Shown here: piece by piece, positions 19,696 to 29,310 of the stretch
How the letters are laid out: each line of letters opens with the position of its first letter
How positions within the stretch are numbered: position 1 is the stretch's first letter
NCBI RefSeq assembly: GCF_000307025.1
Contig: NC_018584.1
Coordinates: forward strand, 2,628,501-2,692,500
Direction of reading: 5' to 3'
DNA length: 64,000 bases
Origin: Listeria monocytogenes ATCC 19117
GTDB taxonomy: Bacteria; Bacillota; Bacilli; Lactobacillales; Listeriaceae
Program-made: the position numbers and the translations under genes
The notes under the pieces: model-generated
Databases searched by the model: none
What the model was told of the DNA's origin: nothing
Seen by the model: the letters and a program-made list of their open reading frames with translations, nothing else

Positions 19696-20616
19696 TTAGC
19701 CTCTAAGACGGGAAGAAATCCGATTTGTATCAGCAAATACTTCTAATGCTTCTGGGATTACCTCTAATGTATACGGTGCTTTTCCTCCATATACACCATC
19801 ATAGCTAACATTTAAATCTGCTTCGCTGTTTATAGTAACTTTATTTGTTCGCGCATGGATTACATGCGGACTACTTAAGTGTGTACCCTTTTTTATAGAA
19901 GCAAATAATTGAAATAATGTTTTAGGAGAGACTTTCTTTAAAATTAATAACTCAAACATTCCACTATTTAATTCAGCAGGAGGACACAATGTCTCCATAC
20001 CACCGACCGAGTTGGACTTATTTACAAAAAACAGCAAAATCTCACCTTTAAATATTTTATCGTTATATGCAATTTCGACGTACACTGGTGATAGTTTTGG
20101 AAGAACAGTTAAACCGCTAAACAGATAAGCAAGTCTGCCCCATTTGGATTTCATTGATTCTTTTACAGCATAAGTTATTTCGGTTATTTTCCCACCAGCT
20201 GCGTTATTAATGAAAAATTCGGTCTCATTGGCTTTACCGATATCGACACGAATTGTTTCTTGCTTGGCTATAATTCGAAGTGCTTCGAGTGGATTTTTAG
20301 CAAAATTTAACGCTCTCGCATAATCATTCGTCGTTCCAACCGGTAACACTCCTAGTTTCGGTGGGGTATCAACTTGCATCAACCCATTAACAACTTCATT
20401 TACTGTACCATCTCCACCTGCTGCAATTACAACATCAAAACCGGCTTCTGCAGCTTGTTTGGCAATAAATGTAGTACTTTTAGGTGCTGGAGTTGATGGG
20501 ACTAAAGTTACTTCAAAATCTGCTTCTGTTAAAATTTTTTCTGCATCCGGAAGTAATTTTCTAAACTTATTTTTACCCGCTGCCGGATTGTATATTATCA
20601 TCGCTTTCTTTTGCAA
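19696..20616 (-). CDS. Diacylglycerol kinase-like lipid kinase (YegS/BmrU family)
   Basis: 306 residues. MIIYNPAAGKN at the N-terminus and the nucleotide-binding GGDGTVNEVVNGL near 67. The family phosphorylates diacylglycerol or related lipids; in Gram-positives DgkB recycles diacylglycerol released during lipoteichoic acid synthesis. This fits the laf genes nearby, but the exact substrate is inferred. TTG start with GGGAG seven bases upstream; the ATG at codon 6 has a poorer site. Confidence 0.85.
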   Translation of the reverse strand: MQKKAMIIYNPAAGKNKFRKLLPDAEKILTEADFEVTLVPSTPAPKSTTFIAKQAAEAGFDVVIAAGGDGTVNEVVNGLMQVDTPPKLGVLPVGTTNDYARALNFAKNPLEALRIIAKQETIRVDIGKANETEFFINNAAGGKITEITYAVKESMKSKWGRLAYLFSGLTVLPKLSPVYVEIAYNDKIFKGEILLFFVNKSNSVGGMETLCPPAELNSGMFELLILKKVSPKTLFQLFASIKKGTHLSSPHVIHARTNKVTINSEADLNVSYDGVYGGKAPYTLEVIPEALEVFADTNRISSRLRG

Positions 20617-20843
20617 ATTGCCGCTCCCTCTTTCCTATATATATAATTTAGTTTCCTATTTTGGCCTTAGGATGTCAACTTGTTTGACTGAAAGAAAACG
20701 CTAGTTAAATTGAAGGGCTTTTTACCTATTACAATTCACATACATTAAATTAGTTAAAATTACATTTTGGGACACCATATCGAAATTTTATTGCTTTTAC
20801 AGAAAAAAACATACGTAAATAGGTTCATTGTTACCAATATCCA

Positions 20844-20872
20844 TTGACTACAACCAGGCGTGTTGTCATAAT
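20844..20872 (+). promoter_or_regulatory. Promoter of ami
   Basis: TTGACT, 17-base spacer, CATAAT, about 60 bases upstream of the ami start. The rest of the 316-base gap (20617-20932) contains no gene I can see. Confidence 0.7.
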
Positions 20873-20932
20873 TAGAAATAGAATACTTTTATTTAATATA
20901 AAAAGTAGTGCAGTTAGGAGAGGATTTAAACT

Positions 20933-23245
20933 TTGAAAAAATTAGTAAAATCGGCGGTTGTTTTTGCAAGCCTTGTTTTTATTGGCACCTCCGCTACTAT
21001 GATTACAGAAAAAGCAAGTGCTGCTTCCATTGATCCGGTGCAAAAAGCAGATGGTCAAGCTACTTATATCCCAAAAGGAGTTAGAGATGGGACTGCAACG
21101 GAAGAACATGACGGCTTTGAAGATGGAACTAATAGCGTACTACAGCAAGTCCCTTTGCTTCGCGCAACAACAGGATACCCTGATGTTAATGCCTATATTA
21201 AATCAAACAAATTTTCAACAGCAAAAATAGAAAAACAATTAAAAAGCCAATTTCCTAAATTCAACTATCGTAATGGTTACGGCAAACCAGAAGGAATAGT
21301 TATTCATGAAACAGCAAATAATTCATCTACTATTACAGGTGAAATCAATTATATGAGTACCAACTACAACAATGCCTTTGTTCACGCTTTTGTAGACAAG
21401 TCTCGTATAATCCAAATCCATCCTACTGAAAATGGTGTTTGGGGAGCAGGACAATATGCTAATGCTCGTTTTATCCAAGTTGAATTAGTTCGTTCGAAGA
21501 CATTCGATGAATTTGCTCGTTCTATTAATAACTATGCCTATTATGCTGCGTACCTTTTAGATCAATATAACCTTCCTGTTGATAGCGCGCACAGTGACGG
21601 CAAAGGAACAGTCTGGTCCCACGATGCAGTTACACGTTATTTAGGCGGAACAACCCATACTGATCCTGTTTCTTATTTCAACCAATGGGGTTATAATTTC
21701 AATAGTTTTGTTACATTGATTAATGAAAAGTACAAAGCGATTCAAGCTAGCAAAGTTACTTACGACAAAATCGAATACGATAAAGGCGTCACAGCCTACG
21801 CTAGAGTTAAAACTGCACCTGGTAATGCAGTTTGGACAAAACCTTACAGAACAGAAGGCTCGAAACTAGTTAATCAACTTTCTGTCTACCAAGGTAAAAA
21901 CATGCGGATCTTGCGTGAAGCTAAAACACCAATTACTACTTGGTATCAATTCAGCATTGACGGGAAAGTAATCGGTTGGGTTGATACTCGTGCACTCGAT
22001 ACGTTCTACAAACAAAGCATGGAACAACCAGCTAATTTAACTCGCTATGTCGCTTCCAACAAAACTGGTGAGGCCTACTACAAAGTACCTGTTGTTGATG
22101 CGGATGTCAAATGGGGCACTTTAGCTGCTTATAAAGATCAAAAACTAACCGTGGATAAACAAGCAACGGTGGAAGGGCAACTTTGGTATCGCGTTAGAAC
22201 AAGCACTACCTTTATTGGTTGGACGAAAGCTTCCAACTTAACAGCTACCTCTCCATTTGATAAGATTGAATACGATAAAGGTGTCACAGCCTATGCTAGA
22301 GTTAAAACTGCACCTGGTAATGCCGTTTGGACAAAACCTTACAGAACGGAAGGCTCTAAACTTGTCAATCAACTTTCGGTCTACCAAGGCAAAAACATGC
22401 GGATCTTGCGCGAAGCTAAAACAGTAATTACTACCTGGTATCAATTTAGTATTGATGGGAAAGTAATCGGTTGGGTTGATACTCGTGCACTCGATACGTT
22501 CTATAAGCAAAGCATGGAGAAAGATACTAATTTAACTCGCTATGTGATTGCGAACAAAGTAAACGAAGCGTACTACAAAGTGCCTGTTGTGGATGCGGAT
22601 GTTAGATGGGGCACTTTAGCTGCTTATAAAGATCAAAAACTAACCGTGGATAAACAAGCAACGGTCGAAGGACAGCTTTGGTACCGCGTTAGAACAAGCA
22701 CTACTTTTATCGGTTGGACAAAAGCTTCGAACTTAACAACAACTACGCCATACGATAAAATTGAATATGATAAAGGCGCCACAGCCTATGCTAGAGTAAA
22801 AACTGCGCCAGGCAATGCCGTTTGGACAAAACCTTACAGAACGGAAGGCTCTAAACTTGTTAATCAACTTTCGGTCTACCAAGGTAAAAACATGCGAATC
22901 TTGCGCGAAGCTAAAACAGTAATTACTACCTGGTATCAATTCAGCATTGACGGGAAAGTAATCGGTTGGGTTGATACTCGTGCACTCGATACGTTCTATA
23001 AGCAAAGCATGGAGAAAGATACTAATTTAACTCGCTATGTGATTGCGAACAAAGTAAACGAAGCGTACTACAAAGTTCCTGTTGTAGATGCGGATGTTAG
23101 ATGGGGCACTTTAGCTGCTTACAAAGGTCAAAAACTAACCGTGGATAAACAAGCAACGGTCGAAGGGCAACTTTGGTATCGAATAAGAACAAGCTCCACC
23201 TTTATTGGTTGGACAAAAGCTTCGAACCTTAGTGCTACTAAATAA
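20933..23245 (+). CDS. ami: Autolysin amidase Ami with six GW modules
   Basis: 770 residues, secreted. Signal peptide 1-30. Amidase_2 domain about 95-255: VIHET (His125) and HTDP (His242) are zinc ligands, with the catalytic region HSDGKGTVWSHD. It cleaves N-acetylmuramoyl-L-alanine bonds. Three nearly identical units of about 165 residues (277-441, 442-606, 607-770), each two GW modules, anchor it to lipoteichoic acid and aid adhesion. I recall eight modules in EGD-e, so this is the shorter allele associated with serotype 4b. TTG start, GGAGAGG upstream. Ends in four consecutive TAA codons. Confidence 0.95.
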   Translation: MKKLVKSAVVFASLVFIGTSATMITEKASAASIDPVQKADGQATYIPKGVRDGTATEEHDGFEDGTNSVLQQVPLLRATTGYPDVNAYIKSNKFSTAKIEKQLKSQFPKFNYRNGYGKPEGIVIHETANNSSTITGEINYMSTNYNNAFVHAFVDKSRIIQIHPTENGVWGAGQYANARFIQVELVRSKTFDEFARSINNYAYYAAYLLDQYNLPVDSAHSDGKGTVWSHDAVTRYLGGTTHTDPVSYFNQWGYNFNSFVTLINEKYKAIQASKVTYDKIEYDKGVTAYARVKTAPGNAVWTKPYRTEGSKLVNQLSVYQGKNMRILREAKTPITTWYQFSIDGKVIGWVDTRALDTFYKQSMEQPANLTRYVASNKTGEAYYKVPVVDADVKWGTLAAYKDQKLTVDKQATVEGQLWYRVRTSTTFIGWTKASNLTATSPFDKIEYDKGVTAYARVKTAPGNAVWTKPYRTEGSKLVNQLSVYQGKNMRILREAKTVITTWYQFSIDGKVIGWVDTRALDTFYKQSMEKDTNLTRYVIANKVNEAYYKVPVVDADVRWGTLAAYKDQKLTVDKQATVEGQLWYRVRTSTTFIGWTKASNLTTTTPYDKIEYDKGATAYARVKTAPGNAVWTKPYRTEGSKLVNQLSVYQGKNMRILREAKTVITTWYQFSIDGKVIGWVDTRALDTFYKQSMEKDTNLTRYVIANKVNEAYYKVPVVDADVRWGTLAAYKGQKLTVDKQATVEGQLWYRIRTSSTFIGWTKASNLSATK
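21761..23242 (+). repeat. Three tandem 495-bp coding repeats (GW pairs) in ami
   Basis: Units begin at 21761, 22256 and 22751, period exactly 495 bp. Units two and three are nearly identical in DNA, while unit one differs at more positions, suggesting recent duplication or gene conversion. Confidence 0.95.
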
Positions 23246-23295
23246 TAATAATAAAAATCTCCCAGCCAATTATGGCTGGGAGATTTTTATTATTA
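23246..23295. terminator. Bidirectional terminator between ami and pyrG
   Basis: Perfect 22-bp inverted repeat (23246-23267 and 23274-23295) with loop AATTAT. GC core CTCCCAGCC flanked by A/T runs on both sides, so it serves both convergent genes. Confidence 0.95.
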
Positions 23296-23297
23296 CC

Positions 23298-24896
23298 TTA
23301 TTTATTATTAAGTGCAGCGCCAACAAAATCTTTAAACAAGCTTTGCGGACGATTTGGACGAGAAATGAATTCTGGGTGATATTGACAAGCGACAAACCAA
23401 GGATGATCAGCTAATTCAACTACTTCAACTAAACGACCATCTGGACTTGTTGCAGAAACAATCATACCAGCTTCTTCCATCTGCTCTCTATATTCGTTAT
23501 TAAACTCATAACGATGACGGTGACGCTCTTCAACAAGAGTTGTACCATAAGCGGCCTCGGCTTTAGTACCTTGCTTAATACGCGCTGGATAAAGTCCTAA
23601 ACGAAGTGTTCCGCCCATGTTTTCGATGTTCTTTTGTTCTGGTAATAAATCAATGATGTTATGTTTTGTTTCTGGTTCGATTTCTGCAGAATGAGCTCCT
23701 TCAAGACCAAGAACATTACGGGCAAATTCAACAGTTGCTAGTTGCATTCCTAAACAAATACCAAAATAAGGCACTTTGTTTACGCGTGCATATTCAATAG
23801 CAGCAATTTTACCTTCAATGGCACGGTCGCCGAAACCACCAGGAACTAAGATACCATCAACGTCTTTCATGATTTCAGCAACATTTTCTTTTGTTACTTT
23901 TTCGGAATCAATCCAGTCAATTTCGATTTCTGCATCATGATCATATCCTGCATGACGAAGTGCTTCTGCTACAGAAAGGTAAGCATCTTGCAAGGAAACA
24001 TATTTACCAACTAGGCCAATACGAACTTTTTTGGAAAGGTTTTTCACACGGTGTACTAAGTTTTTCCAATCCGTCATTTCCGCTTGTGGTGCTTCTAATT
24101 GTAAGTGCTCAAGGACGATATCATCCATTTTTTGTTTTTGTAGAGAAAGTGGTACGTTATAAAGTGTTTCTTCATCGCGAGATTCAATAACCTCGGAAGC
24201 TTTAATATCACAGAATAGCGCAATCTTATCTTTCATTTCTTGTGAAACTGGCTGCTCTGTGCGAACAACGATAATGTTTGGTTGAATTCCTAAGCTACGA
24301 AGCTCTTTTACACTATGTTGTGTTGGTTTAGTTTTCATTTCGCCAGCTGCTTTGATGTAAGGAATTAAAGTTGTGTGGATATAAAGTACGTTTTCTGCAC
24401 CAACATCACTTTTAATTTGGCGAATTGCTTCTAAGAATGGTAAAGATTCGATATCCCCAACTGTTCCACCAATTTCAGTGATGATAATATCTGAATTGGT
24501 CATGCGCGCTGCACGGAAAACACGGTCTTTTAATTCGTTTGTAATGTGTGGAATAACTTGCACTGTTCCACCTAAGTAATCCCCGCGACGTTCTTTTTTA
24601 ATAACTTCCGAGTAAACTTTACCAGTTGTCACGTTGCTGTATTTATTTAAGTTAATATCGATAAAACGTTCGTAATGGCCAAGGTCTAGGTCCGTTTCCG
24701 CGCCGTCATCTGTCACATAAACTTCCCCGTGTTGGTATGGACTCATTGTTCCTGGATCTACGTTGATGTATGGATCAAATTTTTGAATGGTTACACTAAG
24801 TCCACGATTTTTCAGCAAACGTCCGAGTGATGCTGCTGTGATTCCTTTTCCGATTGACGAAACTACGCCACCTGTAACGAAAATATACTTTGTCAT
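23298..24896 (-). CDS. pyrG: CTP synthase
   Basis: 532 residues. Amidates UTP to CTP with glutamine. Synthetase domain begins [12 protein letters not shown]; glutaminase domain from about 290 has the nucleophile in GICLGMQL and the His/Glu pair in YHPEF. ATG start with AGGAAGGAG 13 bases upstream, a slightly long gap. The leader has the layout of CTP-sensitive attenuation (see 25043-25155). Confidence 0.97.
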   Translation of the reverse strand: MTKYIFVTGGVVSSIGKGITAASLGRLLKNRGLSVTIQKFDPYINVDPGTMSPYQHGEVYVTDDGAETDLDLGHYERFIDINLNKYSNVTTGKVYSEVIKKERRGDYLGGTVQVIPHITNELKDRVFRAARMTNSDIIITEIGGTVGDIESLPFLEAIRQIKSDVGAENVLYIHTTLIPYIKAAGEMKTKPTQHSVKELRSLGIQPNIIVVRTEQPVSQEMKDKIALFCDIKASEVIESRDEETLYNVPLSLQKQKMDDIVLEHLQLEAPQAEMTDWKNLVHRVKNLSKKVRIGLVGKYVSLQDAYLSVAEALRHAGYDHDAEIEIDWIDSEKVTKENVAEIMKDVDGILVPGGFGDRAIEGKIAAIEYARVNKVPYFGICLGMQLATVEFARNVLGLEGAHSAEIEPETKHNIIDLLPEQKNIENMGGTLRLGLYPARIKQGTKAEAAYGTTLVEERHRHRYEFNNEYREQMEEAGMIVSATSPDGRLVEVVELADHPWFVACQYHPEFISRPNRPQSLFKDFVGAALNNK

Positions 24897-25042
24897 GTTA
24901 AAAAAATCTACTCCTTCCTGAAATGAAAAACTTGCAGGGTCTGACGATTTTCCTGCTGGGGTGGGAAATTGCCAGATAAAACAATATTGTGATTATCTCT
25001 CTAGCACACAAATCACAATTTCAAGTATTTTGTAAACCAAAA

Positions 25043-25119
25043 TAAAAAACACTCCGCCTACTTTTAAAAGTAAGGGAGCGCTGATTCTCATAAATATCCG
25101 TCCCTATAAAAGGGAGCCC
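25043..25119 (-). promoter_or_regulatory. pyrG leader attenuator (CTP-sensing type)
   Basis: The predicted transcript begins GGGCTCCC at 25119. About 40 bases later a terminator hairpin (stem around TACTTTT/AAAAGTA, 25050-25080) ends in six U. The 5' arm of that hairpin contains GCTCCCTT, which could pair with an extended run of 5' G residues. This is the architecture described for B. subtilis pyrG, where low CTP causes reiterative G addition and antitermination. Confidence 0.8.
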
Positions 25120-25126
25120 AAATAAA

Positions 25127-25155
25127 ATACTACTAATGATGGCGATAGAAGTCAA
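25127..25155 (-). promoter_or_regulatory. Promoter of pyrG
   Basis: TTGACT (25150-25155), 17-base spacer, TAGTAT (25127-25132), then seven bases to the GGG start. Confidence 0.85.
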
Positions 25156-25196
25156 GTCTTTATTTTATGAAACCGCCATCAATCCATTAAGTAGGC

Positions 25197-25249
25197 TAAA
25201 AAAAATCAGACAGACACTTTTCCACAAAAATGGACGCATCTATCTGATT
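25197..25249 (-). terminator. Terminator of rpoE
   Basis: AATCAGATAGA pairs with TCTGTCTGATT across a longer hairpin, followed by eight U on the minus strand. 11 bases after the rpoE stop. Confidence 0.85.
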
Positions 25250-25260
25250 AAAATTAGTTA

Positions 25261-25797
25261 TTATTTATCTTCTGGGTCTTCTGTATAATCCCCGTCCGTA
25301 TAATCATCTTCTACAGTTGCTAAGTCGCCTTCGATTCCGTCTGGCAAGTGATCATCGTCATCTTCGTCTTCATCAAGTAAGACATCTGCAAGAGAAATTT
25401 CTTCTTCACCAAGCTCTTCCACGATTTCTTCATCATCGTAGTCCACGTCATCATCCAAGATTTCTTCATCTTCATCGTCATCATCGTCTGATTTACGTTT
25501 TTTCTTCGGTGTTGTTTGTGTTTGAACTTCTTCATCAATCGCATCCATTGGATACCATGCACGAAGTCCCCACGTGTTGTTTCCTAGTGAAATAAAGTTT
25601 CCATCAATATTCATATCTGTATAAAATTGAACAAGACGCTCCCTTATTTCTGCATCTTTCAAACCTAGGAACGCTTGAATCTCTTTCACTAATTCAGGGA
25701 AAAGAATAGTTTCTTTCCGCTGTTCCAAAATAAAATGTGCAACATCAATTAAAGATAGTTCACTACGTTCTTCTTGCGTTAAGTTCTTTAAATCCAA
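25261..25797 (-). CDS. rpoE: RNA polymerase delta subunit
   Basis: 178 residues. N-terminal HARE-HTH domain (about 1-90, with LSLIDVAHFILEQRKE) and a highly acidic tail of Asp/Glu from about 105, the hallmark of delta. It displaces nucleic acids from RNA polymerase and aids recycling. I chose TTG at 25797 (MDLKNLTQEE), ten bases from AAAGGG; the upstream in-frame GTG at 25806 is only one base from that site. Monocistronic. Confidence 0.94.
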   Translation of the reverse strand: MDLKNLTQEERSELSLIDVAHFILEQRKETILFPELVKEIQAFLGLKDAEIRERLVQFYTDMNIDGNFISLGNNTWGLRAWYPMDAIDEEVQTQTTPKKKRKSDDDDDEDEEILDDDVDYDDEEIVEELGEEEISLADVLLDEDEDDDDHLPDGIEGDLATVEDDYTDGDYTEDPEDK

Positions 25798-25868
25798 AAC
25801 TGGCACGCCCTTTCTATCGTAATTCCAATTTATTTAGCTGTTATTTTTTCGTTCAGCCCAACTTCACT

Positions 25869-25897
25869 ATTTTACATGTTATTTCTGGCAAGTACAA
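25869..25897 (-). promoter_or_regulatory. Promoter of rpoE
   Basis: TTGTAC, 17-base spacer, TAAAAT, about 70 bases upstream of the rpoE start and just past the end of the small membrane-protein gene. Confidence 0.75.
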
Positions 25898-25917
25898 CCT
25901 AAATTTTCTTAATTACA

Positions 25918-26067
25918 TCAATTCTTCTTGACTATTTGATATCCGATGTAAAAGAAAAGGATGGCCATTAAAAGAATTGGGATTGATCCAAGTTGAAAGT
26001 CGTAGAGAATATAGATTGCGACGCACAGAAACACGAAAAGCAGCGCCAAAATTATTAATCGCTTCAT
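25918..26067 (-). CDS. Small membrane protein of 49-50 residues, unrecognised
   Basis: Begins MKRLIILALLFVFLCVA (or one Met earlier, at 26070) and ends IVKKN. Two hydrophobic segments (about 4-22 and 29-45) are joined by a short YDFQLGS turn, so it should be a two-helix membrane hairpin. A GGGGAGAG site lies eight bases upstream and a promoter (TTGACG, 17 bases, TAAAGT) at 26110-26138, so expression is plausible. It stands alone between rpoE and argS, same strand. I do not recognise its family. Confidence 0.75.
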   Translation of the reverse strand: MKRLIILALLFVFLCVAIYILYDFQLGSIPILLMAILFFYIGYQIVKKN

Positions 26068-26109
26068 CATATGCTCTCCCCGTTTTTTCAATTACCTATG
26101 TTTCTATTA

Positions 26110-26138
26110 ACTTTAGTACATTTTGGTTATGACGTCAA
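26110..26138 (-). promoter_or_regulatory. Promoter of the small membrane-protein gene
   Basis: TTGACG, 17-base spacer, TAAAGT on the minus strand, about 40 bases upstream of the start codon and just past argS. Confidence 0.6.
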
Positions 26139-26162
26139 CGAGTAACCTATAAATTTAGGATA

Positions 26163-27833
26163 TCACATTTTTTCTGGTGCTGATACACCTAAAAGCGTCA
26201 AACCATTTCTAAGGGTAATTTGCGCAGTCTTAATAAGTGCTAGTCTTGCTTTTGTTACTTCTAAATTATCCATATCAAGTACTTTATTGCTATTGTAGAA
26301 ACGGTGGAAGGAAGACGCTAAATCATTTAAGTAGCGAACGATACGGTGTGGCGCTCTTTTTGTAGCAGCTTCCGCAACAACATCCGCGAACTCACCTAAC
26401 ACTTTTAATAAATCATATTCTGCTTCTGTTTGCAGTAAGCTCATGTCTGCGTCTTTTGTTACCTCTAGACCTTGTTCTTTACCAGAACGTAAAATGCTAG
26501 AAATTCTGGCGTGCGCATATTGTACATAATAAACTGGATTATCATTAGATGTAGATTTCGCTAAGCTCATATCAAAGTTCATATGTGTATCTGAACTACG
26601 CATTGCAAAGAAATATCTTGTTGCATCCAGTCCAACTTCTTCAATTAAGTCACGCATTGTAACTGATTTACCAGTACGTTTACTCATTTTAACTTGAACA
26701 CCGTCTTCAAATAAGTGAACTAGCTGAATGATTTCTACTTCTAATTGATTTGGTGAGTAGCCAAGCGCTTCAATTGCAGCACGCATACGAGGAATATAGC
26801 CGTGGTGATCAGCTCCCCAAATATCAATTAACACATCAAAGCCACGCTCTAATTTGTTTAAGTGGTACGCGATATCTGGTAAGAAATACGTATAACTACC
26901 ATCTGATTTGATTAAAACACGGTCTTTGTCATCTTCAAAATCAGTCGTTCTTAACCATGTCGCGCCATCTTGCTCATAAATATAGCCATTTTCGCGTAAA
27001 CGTTCTAACGCTGGTAATACTTTATTTTCTTCGTATAAAGAAGTTTCTGAGAACCACTCATCAAAGGAAACGCGGAATTCTTCTAAGTCAGCGCGTAATT
27101 TTCCTGTTTCAAACGCTAATGCATCTACACGGAAAACGGAACGGCGCTCTTCTTCGCTTGTGTGCACATATTTATCGCCGTATTTAGCAGCTAAATCTTT
27201 CCCAAGCGAAATAATATCCGCACCACGGTAGCCATCCTCTGGGAATTCAGAATCTAAACCTAGTGCTTCAAAGTAACGCGCTTCTGCTGAAAGAACTAAA
27301 TTATTAATTTGATTTCCAGCATCATTAATGTAGTATTCTCTTGAAACATCAAATCCGGCCATTTTCATAATATTTGCTAACGAGTCGCCAATTGCTGCGC
27401 CACGAGCATGTCCTAAATGCAAGTCACCAGTTGGGTTCGCGGAAACAAATTCAATTTGGAATTTTTCTCCTTTACCAAAATCAGACTCTCCGTATTTTTT
27501 ATCTTCGGTTAAAATCACAGGAACTAAATCAGTTAAATAAGCATTATCTAGGTAGAAGTTGATAAAACCCGGCCCAGCGATTTCTACTTCTTTAATTAAT
27601 TTGTTGTCTTTTTTTAGTTCTGGAACGATACTTTCGGCAATTTGGCGAGGGGCTTTCTTAGCTACTCTAGCAAGTTGCATCGCTATATTAGTCGAATAAT
27701 CTCCATGCTTTTTATCTTTTGGTACTTCTAGTAAAATTTCTGGTACTTCCGCTTCTTCTAAACCAACCGCTTGAACAACTGCTTGTTTGATATGTTCAAT
27801 TAATTTGATTTGGTTCTCTTGCATGACATTCAT
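26163..27833 (-). CDS. argS: Arginyl-tRNA synthetase
   Basis: 556 residues, class I. HIGH-type motif LHLGHARG near 137, [12 protein letters not shown] near 378 as the KMSKS loop, and a C-terminal anticodon-binding domain. ATG start with GAGG seven bases upstream. The start overlaps the ywiB stop (ATGA), so the two genes are coupled. No clear terminator follows. Confidence 0.97.
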   Translation of the reverse strand: MNVMQENQIKLIEHIKQAVVQAVGLEEAEVPEILLEVPKDKKHGDYSTNIAMQLARVAKKAPRQIAESIVPELKKDNKLIKEVEIAGPGFINFYLDNAYLTDLVPVILTEDKKYGESDFGKGEKFQIEFVSANPTGDLHLGHARGAAIGDSLANIMKMAGFDVSREYYINDAGNQINNLVLSAEARYFEALGLDSEFPEDGYRGADIISLGKDLAAKYGDKYVHTSEEERRSVFRVDALAFETGKLRADLEEFRVSFDEWFSETSLYEENKVLPALERLRENGYIYEQDGATWLRTTDFEDDKDRVLIKSDGSYTYFLPDIAYHLNKLERGFDVLIDIWGADHHGYIPRMRAAIEALGYSPNQLEVEIIQLVHLFEDGVQVKMSKRTGKSVTMRDLIEEVGLDATRYFFAMRSSDTHMNFDMSLAKSTSNDNPVYYVQYAHARISSILRSGKEQGLEVTKDADMSLLQTEAEYDLLKVLGEFADVVAEAATKRAPHRIVRYLNDLASSFHRFYNSNKVLDMDNLEVTKARLALIKTAQITLRNGLTLLGVSAPEKM

Positions 27834-28279
27834 TCTGCGTCCTCCTCTATTTTCATTAAAACAGTATATGAGCCAATGTATTCGCCGTGGCTTAGCAAAT
27901 CATATTGAAATGCGACTTCACTCAGTACATCAGGCTTATTTTCATATAGTTCTTCCATTGATACTAGTTCTGATTCTAATTGTAATTTCCCTGCTCCGGA
28001 ATCAACAGACGCAGTACTTCTCCTATTATCTCGGAAAAAGTGCATTCTCATATTTACGGCACCACTTCTCATTAAAAGTAGTTCGTTGTCAGCAATTTTT
28101 AGAACCGTACGAATTGTTCCAGCTAATTGTTTTTCCTCATAATGCAGATAACGATTGCCTTTATCGCGGTAAAAAACACCCGAAACAGACATATCGGATT
28201 TCTCTTCTGCATCCATCTGACGGATGACATTGGTGATATGAATAGTTACTTTTTTTCGTTCCATTTGGTTGGCAGTCAT
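27830..28279 (-). CDS. DUF1934 family protein (YwiB-like)
   Basis: 149 residues, cytosolic, no signal peptide, mostly beta-strand-like composition as expected of the calycin-like DUF1934 fold. Molecular role unknown. The family usually precedes argS in Firmicutes, as here with a four-base overlap. ATG start with AAAGGGG 12 bases upstream. Its own promoter is at 28324-28352. Confidence 0.85.
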   Translation of the reverse strand: MTANQMERKKVTIHITNVIRQMDAEEKSDMSVSGVFYRDKGNRYLHYEEKQLAGTIRTVLKIADNELLLMRSGAVNMRMHFFRDNRRSTASVDSGAGKLQLESELVSMEELYENKPDVLSEVAFQYDLLSHGEYIGSYTVLMKIEEDAE

Positions 28280-28323
28280 ATCGCTTATTTACCCCTTTCC
28301 GGTCAGAAGAATAGACGCATTAT

Positions 28324-28352
28324 ATTATAGTGAAAAATAACATGAAAAGCAA
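28324..28352 (-). promoter_or_regulatory. Promoter of ywiB-argS
   Basis: TTGCTT, 17-base spacer, TATAAT, about 45 bases upstream of the ywiB start; it abuts the stop of the M50 protease gene. Confidence 0.75.
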
Positions 28353-28356
28353 CAGG

Positions 28357-29010
28357 TTAAAATGATGTCAGACCAAATATTGTCAAAATCACATTTAAAA
28401 CAAATGGAATAACGGTATTAAAAATTGGTTGAATCGTAAATTCTGAAATAGGTGTTAATGCAACTACTAAGAAAATAAGCATCGCATAGCGTTCAAGTGG
28501 TTCCAGCTTAGACCTGGTTGACATTGGCAGAAACTCCACTAGTATTTGATACCCATCAAGCGGCGGTAGCGGAATCAAGTTAAACACAAACAAGACTAGA
28601 TTTAATTGCACAAAAATCATTAAAAAAGTTTCCGCAACGGAGCCATATGTAAAGAAGGAATAATTTAGAAATAAAGCATATAACCCCACACCAACCATCG
28701 CAAGTAGTAAATTACTTACTGGTCCTGCAAGCGAAACAAGTATACTTCCAAGGCGGCGTTTTTTTAATTTAAATCGATTTACCGGGGTCGGCTTAGCCCA
28801 ACCAAAGCCTGCAATTAATATCATTAGCAAACCGAATAAATCAATATGTACAACGGGGTTTAAAGAGAGTCTCCCCTCATTTTTAGCTGTATCATCTCCA
28901 AATGCGAGAGCAACCAAGGCGTGTGCCCATTCATGAATAGTAAAAGCAATTAATAATGTAACTAAAACATACGGTATCATTTCGAGTGGATACGCGAGAA
29001 AACTAGGCAT
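28357..29010 (-). CDS. Site-2-type zinc metalloprotease (M50, YwhC-like)
   Basis: 217 residues, about five to six membrane helices. HEWAH near 26 is the HExxH zinc motif inside a helix, and NLIPLPPLDG near 142 supplies the third ligand, both typical of M50B. No PDZ domain, so it is the short YwhC-like form rather than RasP. Substrate unknown. ATG start with AAAGGAGG close upstream. Divergent from the tautomerase gene. Confidence 0.9.
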   Translation of the reverse strand: MPSFLAYPLEMIPYVLVTLLIAFTIHEWAHALVALAFGDDTAKNEGRLSLNPVVHIDLFGLLMILIAGFGWAKPTPVNRFKLKKRRLGSILVSLAGPVSNLLLAMVGVGLYALFLNYSFFTYGSVAETFLMIFVQLNLVLFVFNLIPLPPLDGYQILVEFLPMSTRSKLEPLERYAMLIFLVVALTPISEFTIQPIFNTVIPFVLNVILTIFGLTSF

Positions 29011-29047
29011 AGGAGCCTCCTTTATCTTTTATTGAGCAATTTTTATA

Positions 29048-29056
29048 TGCTATAAT
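29048..29056 (+). promoter_or_regulatory. Extended -10 promoter of the tautomerase gene
   Basis: TGCTATAAT with TTTATT 17 bases upstream, about 30 bases before the start codon. Confidence 0.65.
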
Positions 29057-29083
29057 GAAAAAAACGTTGATCGAGGTGAGAAA

Positions 29084-29269
29084 ATGCCATTTGTTACCAT
29101 TCAATTTTTAGAAGGTCGTACGGACGATCAAAAGAAAGCTTTAGTTAGCGAAGTGACGGAAGTTGTTGCCAAAAATCTAAAAGCACCAAAAGAAAACATT
29201 CATGTGATTTTAGAAGAAATGAAAAAAACGGATTACGGTGTTGGCGGCGTAAGGAAATCTGATATTTAA
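29084..29269 (+). CDS. 4-oxalocrotonate tautomerase family enzyme (YwhB-like)
   Basis: 61 residues, normal for the family, which forms hexamers with Pro at position 1 after Met removal as catalytic base. The protein begins MPFVTIQFLEGR and ends GVGGVRKSDI. Tautomerises enol-keto acids in vitro; the natural substrate in Firmicutes is unclear. ATG start with GAGGTGAG upstream. Own promoter and terminator. Confidence 0.92.
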   Translation: MPFVTIQFLEGRTDDQKKALVSEVTEVVAKNLKAPKENIHVILEEMKKTDYGVGGVRKSDI

Positions 29270-29278
29270 GTGTGTAAG

Positions 29279-29310
29279 AAGCAAGGCATTTCGCCTTGCT
29301 TTTTTATTTT
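29279..29310 (+). terminator. Terminator of the tautomerase gene
   Basis: Nine-bp stem AAGCAAGGC / GCCTTGCTT with loop ATTTC and a T-rich tail. It overlaps the convergent end of the HD-domain gene. Confidence 0.9.

Noticed and set aside
19686-19699. cre-like TGTAAACGCTTTAG at the end of the lipid kinase gene
   Set aside because: Two mismatches at the conserved 3' end and a position inside a 3' coding end, so a CcpA role is unlikely.
21761-23242. Regular repeats suggestive of a CRISPR array
   Set aside because: The period is 495 bp and the repeat stays in one long reading frame encoding GW modules; no short repeats with unique spacers.
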